From positions 1 to 6,904 of the forward strand of contig JAUXDO010000060.1 of the NCBI GenBank assembly GCA_030618315.1: a stretch of DNA of 6,904 bases. Direction: 5' to 3'. Under the pieces are notes generated by a model that did not search any database, had not been told where the DNA came from, and saw nothing but the letters and a program-made list of their open reading frames with translations. This document shows, in pieces, positions 5,137 to 6,904 of this stretch. A program made the translations under genes and the position numbers. The stretch's first letter is position 1; each line of letters begins with the position of its first letter. Origin of the DNA: Candidatus Peregrinibacteria bacterium. GTDB taxonomy: Bacteria; Patescibacteriota; Gracilibacteria; UM-FILTER-43-11.

Positions 5137-5850
5137 ATGGAACAGTATAATCTAGATATTACTCAAGGAGTTTATAAAAGTGCGAAAGAAGCCAGAAATT
5201 CTGGACGCATACCTATGATTTATTATGGAAAAGGTGTTGAACCTGTGAATTTTTCAGCTGATTATCAGGACTTCAGACGCCTTTATTTAAAAGCTGGAAA
5301 AAGTGCGATTATCACACTTAAAAATGAGCAGGATAAAGAATTTGCAGTACTTGTACACGAAATTCAATACGATCCTGTAACTGACAATATAATTCATGTG
5401 GATCTGATGACAGTTGATATGAACAAAGCTATTACAACCGAGATTCCTTTGGAATTTGTTGGCATTTCATCTGCTGTAAAAGAAGATGGTGGTATTTTAG
5501 TAACCAGTAAGGATAAAATTTCAATTGAATGTCTTCCAAAAGATTTGATTCCTAGCATCGAAGTAGACATTAGTCCTCTTGTTGACTTTAGCGTATCAAT
5601 AACTGTTGGGGATATTAAAGTGCCAGATACTATTAAAGTATTAGATGCCGAAAATATCAATGTTATTACCGTATCTCAGCCTCGAGTTGAAGAAGAGCCA
5701 GAAGTTGAAGCTCCTGCCGAAGGTGAAGAAGGTGAAGAAGGCGCAGAAGGCGCAGAAGGTGAAGCTCCTGCTGAAGGCGGTGAATCCAAAGAAGGTGGTG
5801 AGGCTCCTGCTAAAGGCGGTGAAGAAAAGAAAGAAGAAGCTAGCAAATAA
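5137..5850 (+). CDS. rplY: Ribosomal protein bL25, CTC/TL5-type with acidic tail
   Basis: 237 residues. bL25 binds 5S rRNA in the large ribosomal subunit; the two-domain form is called CTC or TL5. The N-terminal 5S-binding beta-barrel covers about 1-92, with the family-typical GRIPMIYYGKG (23-33) and the VLVHEIQYDPVTDNIIHVDL stretch (71-90). The C-terminal domain covers about 96-182, including IPLEFVG (103-109) and ECLPKDLIPSIEVDIS (131-146). A low-complexity tail (184-237) is rich in Glu, Gly and Ala and contains EAPA three times (191, 209, 222); acidic tails are common in this family and vary in length. AAGAAG abuts the ATG, too close to be a good Shine-Dalgarno sequence. queA starts 4 nt after the stop, so translation may be coupled. 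The CBS gene lies 40 nt upstream. Confidence 0.95.
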   Translation: MEQYNLDITQGVYKSAKEARNSGRIPMIYYGKGVEPVNFSADYQDFRRLYLKAGKSAIITLKNEQDKEFAVLVHEIQYDPVTDNIIHVDLMTVDMNKAITTEIPLEFVGISSAVKEDGGILVTSKDKISIECLPKDLIPSIEVDISPLVDFSVSITVGDIKVPDTIKVLDAENINVITVSQPRVEEEPEVEAPAEGEEGEEGAEGAEGEAPAEGGESKEGGEAPAKGGEEKKEEASK

Positions 5851-5854
5851 TAAT

Positions 5855-6868
5855 ATGCTTTTATCGGATTTTGACTACAGTCTTCCAAAAGAATTTATAG
5901 CTCAGAAGCCACTAGAAGAGCGTGATCAATCTAAATTGATGGTGCTTAGTCGAGACAAGCAATCGATTGAGCATCATCAATTTTTTGAATTACCGGATTT
6001 ATTGGATAAAAATTCAGTCTTGGTTTTTAATGAATCAAAAGTAATTCCTGCACGTCTTAAATTTAAGATAGGCGAAGGAAATGCAGAAATATTACTAATC
6101 AAACAGATTGGAGATAATACTTGGGAATGCATGGTGAGGCCTGGACCCAAATTTACCCCTAAAACTGATATCCAGATTGATAATGAATTAAGTTGTCATG
6201 TTAAGGATATAACCGAAAACGGACTGCGTACTATCAAATTTGATTCCAATGACTTTAAGTCATATCTACAGAAAAACGGACATACTCCTCTGCCACCATA
6301 TATTAAGGAGGAAATTGATAATCCAAATAAATACCAAACTATCTACGCAAAAACAGATGGCTCAGTAGCAGCCCCAACAGCAGGATTCCATTTTACTGAC
6401 AAGGTTTTTGACAGACTTAAGACAAAAGGAATTCAAACTGAATTCATAACCCTGCACGTTGGACTTGGAACATTTCAGCCCGTAAAAACTGATAATATAG
6501 AAGACCATAATATGCATAGTGAATTCTTTGAATTATCCGAGAGTATCGCCAGTCGCCTAAACCAGGCAAAAAAAGATGGGGGAAAAATAATTGCCATCGG
6601 TACCACATCAATCAGAGTACTTGAGTCATGCGCAGATGAAAATGGAATACTTACACCAAAATCAGGTGAAACAGATATATTTATCTATCCCGGATATAAA
6701 TGGAAGTTTGTGGATGAGATGATTACTAATTTTCATGTACCAAAAAGCACATTACTTATGCTTGTTAGCTCATTTGCTTCAAAAAATTTCATTCTTGAGG
6801 CATACAAAAAAGCAAAAGAGAAAAATTATCGTTTCTTTAGCTTTGGTGATTCAATGCTAATTACTTAA
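5855..6868 (+). CDS. queA: S-adenosylmethionine:tRNA ribosyltransferase-isomerase
   Basis: 337 residues, close to the normal family length. QueA transfers and isomerises the ribosyl part of S-adenosylmethionine onto preQ1 at position 34 of GUN-anticodon tRNAs (Asp, Asn, His, Tyr), forming epoxyqueuosine. Conserved motifs in order: LSDFDYSLPKEFIAQKP (3-19), RDQSKLMVL (23-31), NESKVIPARL (59-68), MVRPGPK (93-99), PLPPYI (145-150), YQTIYAKTDGSVAAPTAGFH (160-179), LHVGLGTFQPV (200-210), MHSEFFEL (220-227), IGTTSIRVLES (248-258) and DEMITNFHVPKSTLLMLVSSF (287-307). It looks complete and intact. The same frame stays open upstream into the rplY tail, but family homology begins at this ATG. There is no well-placed Shine-Dalgarno sequence, so it probably relies on coupling with rplY 4 nt before. 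The other queuosine genes (tgt, queG or queH) are not in view. Confidence 0.97.
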   Translation: MLLSDFDYSLPKEFIAQKPLEERDQSKLMVLSRDKQSIEHHQFFELPDLLDKNSVLVFNESKVIPARLKFKIGEGNAEILLIKQIGDNTWECMVRPGPKFTPKTDIQIDNELSCHVKDITENGLRTIKFDSNDFKSYLQKNGHTPLPPYIKEEIDNPNKYQTIYAKTDGSVAAPTAGFHFTDKVFDRLKTKGIQTEFITLHVGLGTFQPVKTDNIEDHNMHSEFFELSESIASRLNQAKKDGGKIIAIGTTSIRVLESCADENGILTPKSGETDIFIYPGYKWKFVDEMITNFHVPKSTLLMLVSSFASKNFILEAYKKAKEKNYRFFSFGDSMLIT

Positions 6869-6904
6869 TTTTATAAAACAGATCTTCTGTTCTTGTGTCA
6901 TACG

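Noticed and set aside
5645..5854. In-frame 70-residue N-terminal extension of queA
   Set aside because: It is the +1 frame of the rplY tail and gives a Lys/Leu-rich sequence. QueA homology begins exactly at the ATG at 5855.
5676..5888. 70-aa Ser/Pro-rich minus-strand ORF opposite the rplY tail
   Set aside because: It is the complement of the Glu/Gly/Ala repeat codons and has no start signal or recognisable domain.
6877..6891. Hairpin AACAGA-TCT-TCTGTT after queA as a terminator
   Set aside because: The stem is only 6 bp and AT-rich, followed by CTTGTGT rather than a T-run. The window ends 13 bases later, so context is missing.

Overview
The window is AT-rich, densely packed bacterial chromosome: eight protein-coding genes or gene parts, one tRNA and short gaps. 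Recognised genes are housekeeping: holB (clamp-loader delta'), pyrF (OMP decarboxylase), rplY (bL25), queA (queuosine pathway) and tRNA-Leu(UAA) with an encoded CCA. These make it bacterial. The low GC, compact layout, near absence of Shine-Dalgarno sequences and several unrecognised small membrane proteins suggest a reduced-genome lineage such as Patescibacteria/CPR. That placement is an inference. No open frame requires UGA recoding, and every stop seen is TAA or TAG. I see no mobile element, CRISPR array or defence system.

Layout. Positions 1-321 hold the 3' part of a small membrane protein on the + strand. Positions 322-641 form a regulatory gap with a fully consensus sigma-70 promoter (358-386), a leader hairpin that could mask a ribosome binding site (420-446), a possible 39-aa ORF (452-571) and a second strong promoter (591-620). 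That promoter drives 642-1415, an unrecognised two-helix membrane protein with almost no leader. Its end overlaps the convergent pyrF by 17 nt. On the minus strand, read right to left, lie holB (4310-3378), a membrane-anchored TPR protein (3321-2518) and pyrF (2319-1399), probably one unit starting at a TATAAT box at 4341-4346. A structured palindromic element fills the gap before pyrF. Divergently on the + strand lie tRNA-Leu (4421-4505), a two-CBS-domain protein (4617-5096), rplY (5137-5850) and queA (5855-6868), with rplY and queA 4 nt apart.

Most real genes here serve core processes: replication (holB), pyrimidine synthesis (pyrF), translation (tRNA-Leu, rplY) and tRNA modification (queA). 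The CBS protein may sense adenine nucleotides. The TPR protein and the 642-1415 protein are envelope-associated and of unknown function.

The most unusual material is non-coding. Several gaps carry arrays with 7-base periodicity. The clearest is at 4513-4606, directly after the tRNA: GATT recurs every seven bases on the left arm and its complement AATC every seven bases on the right arm, giving a foldable palindrome. The gap before pyrF carries a different element of nested inverted repeats bracketed by near-identical 13-base direct repeats. These are sequence observations; their functions are unknown.
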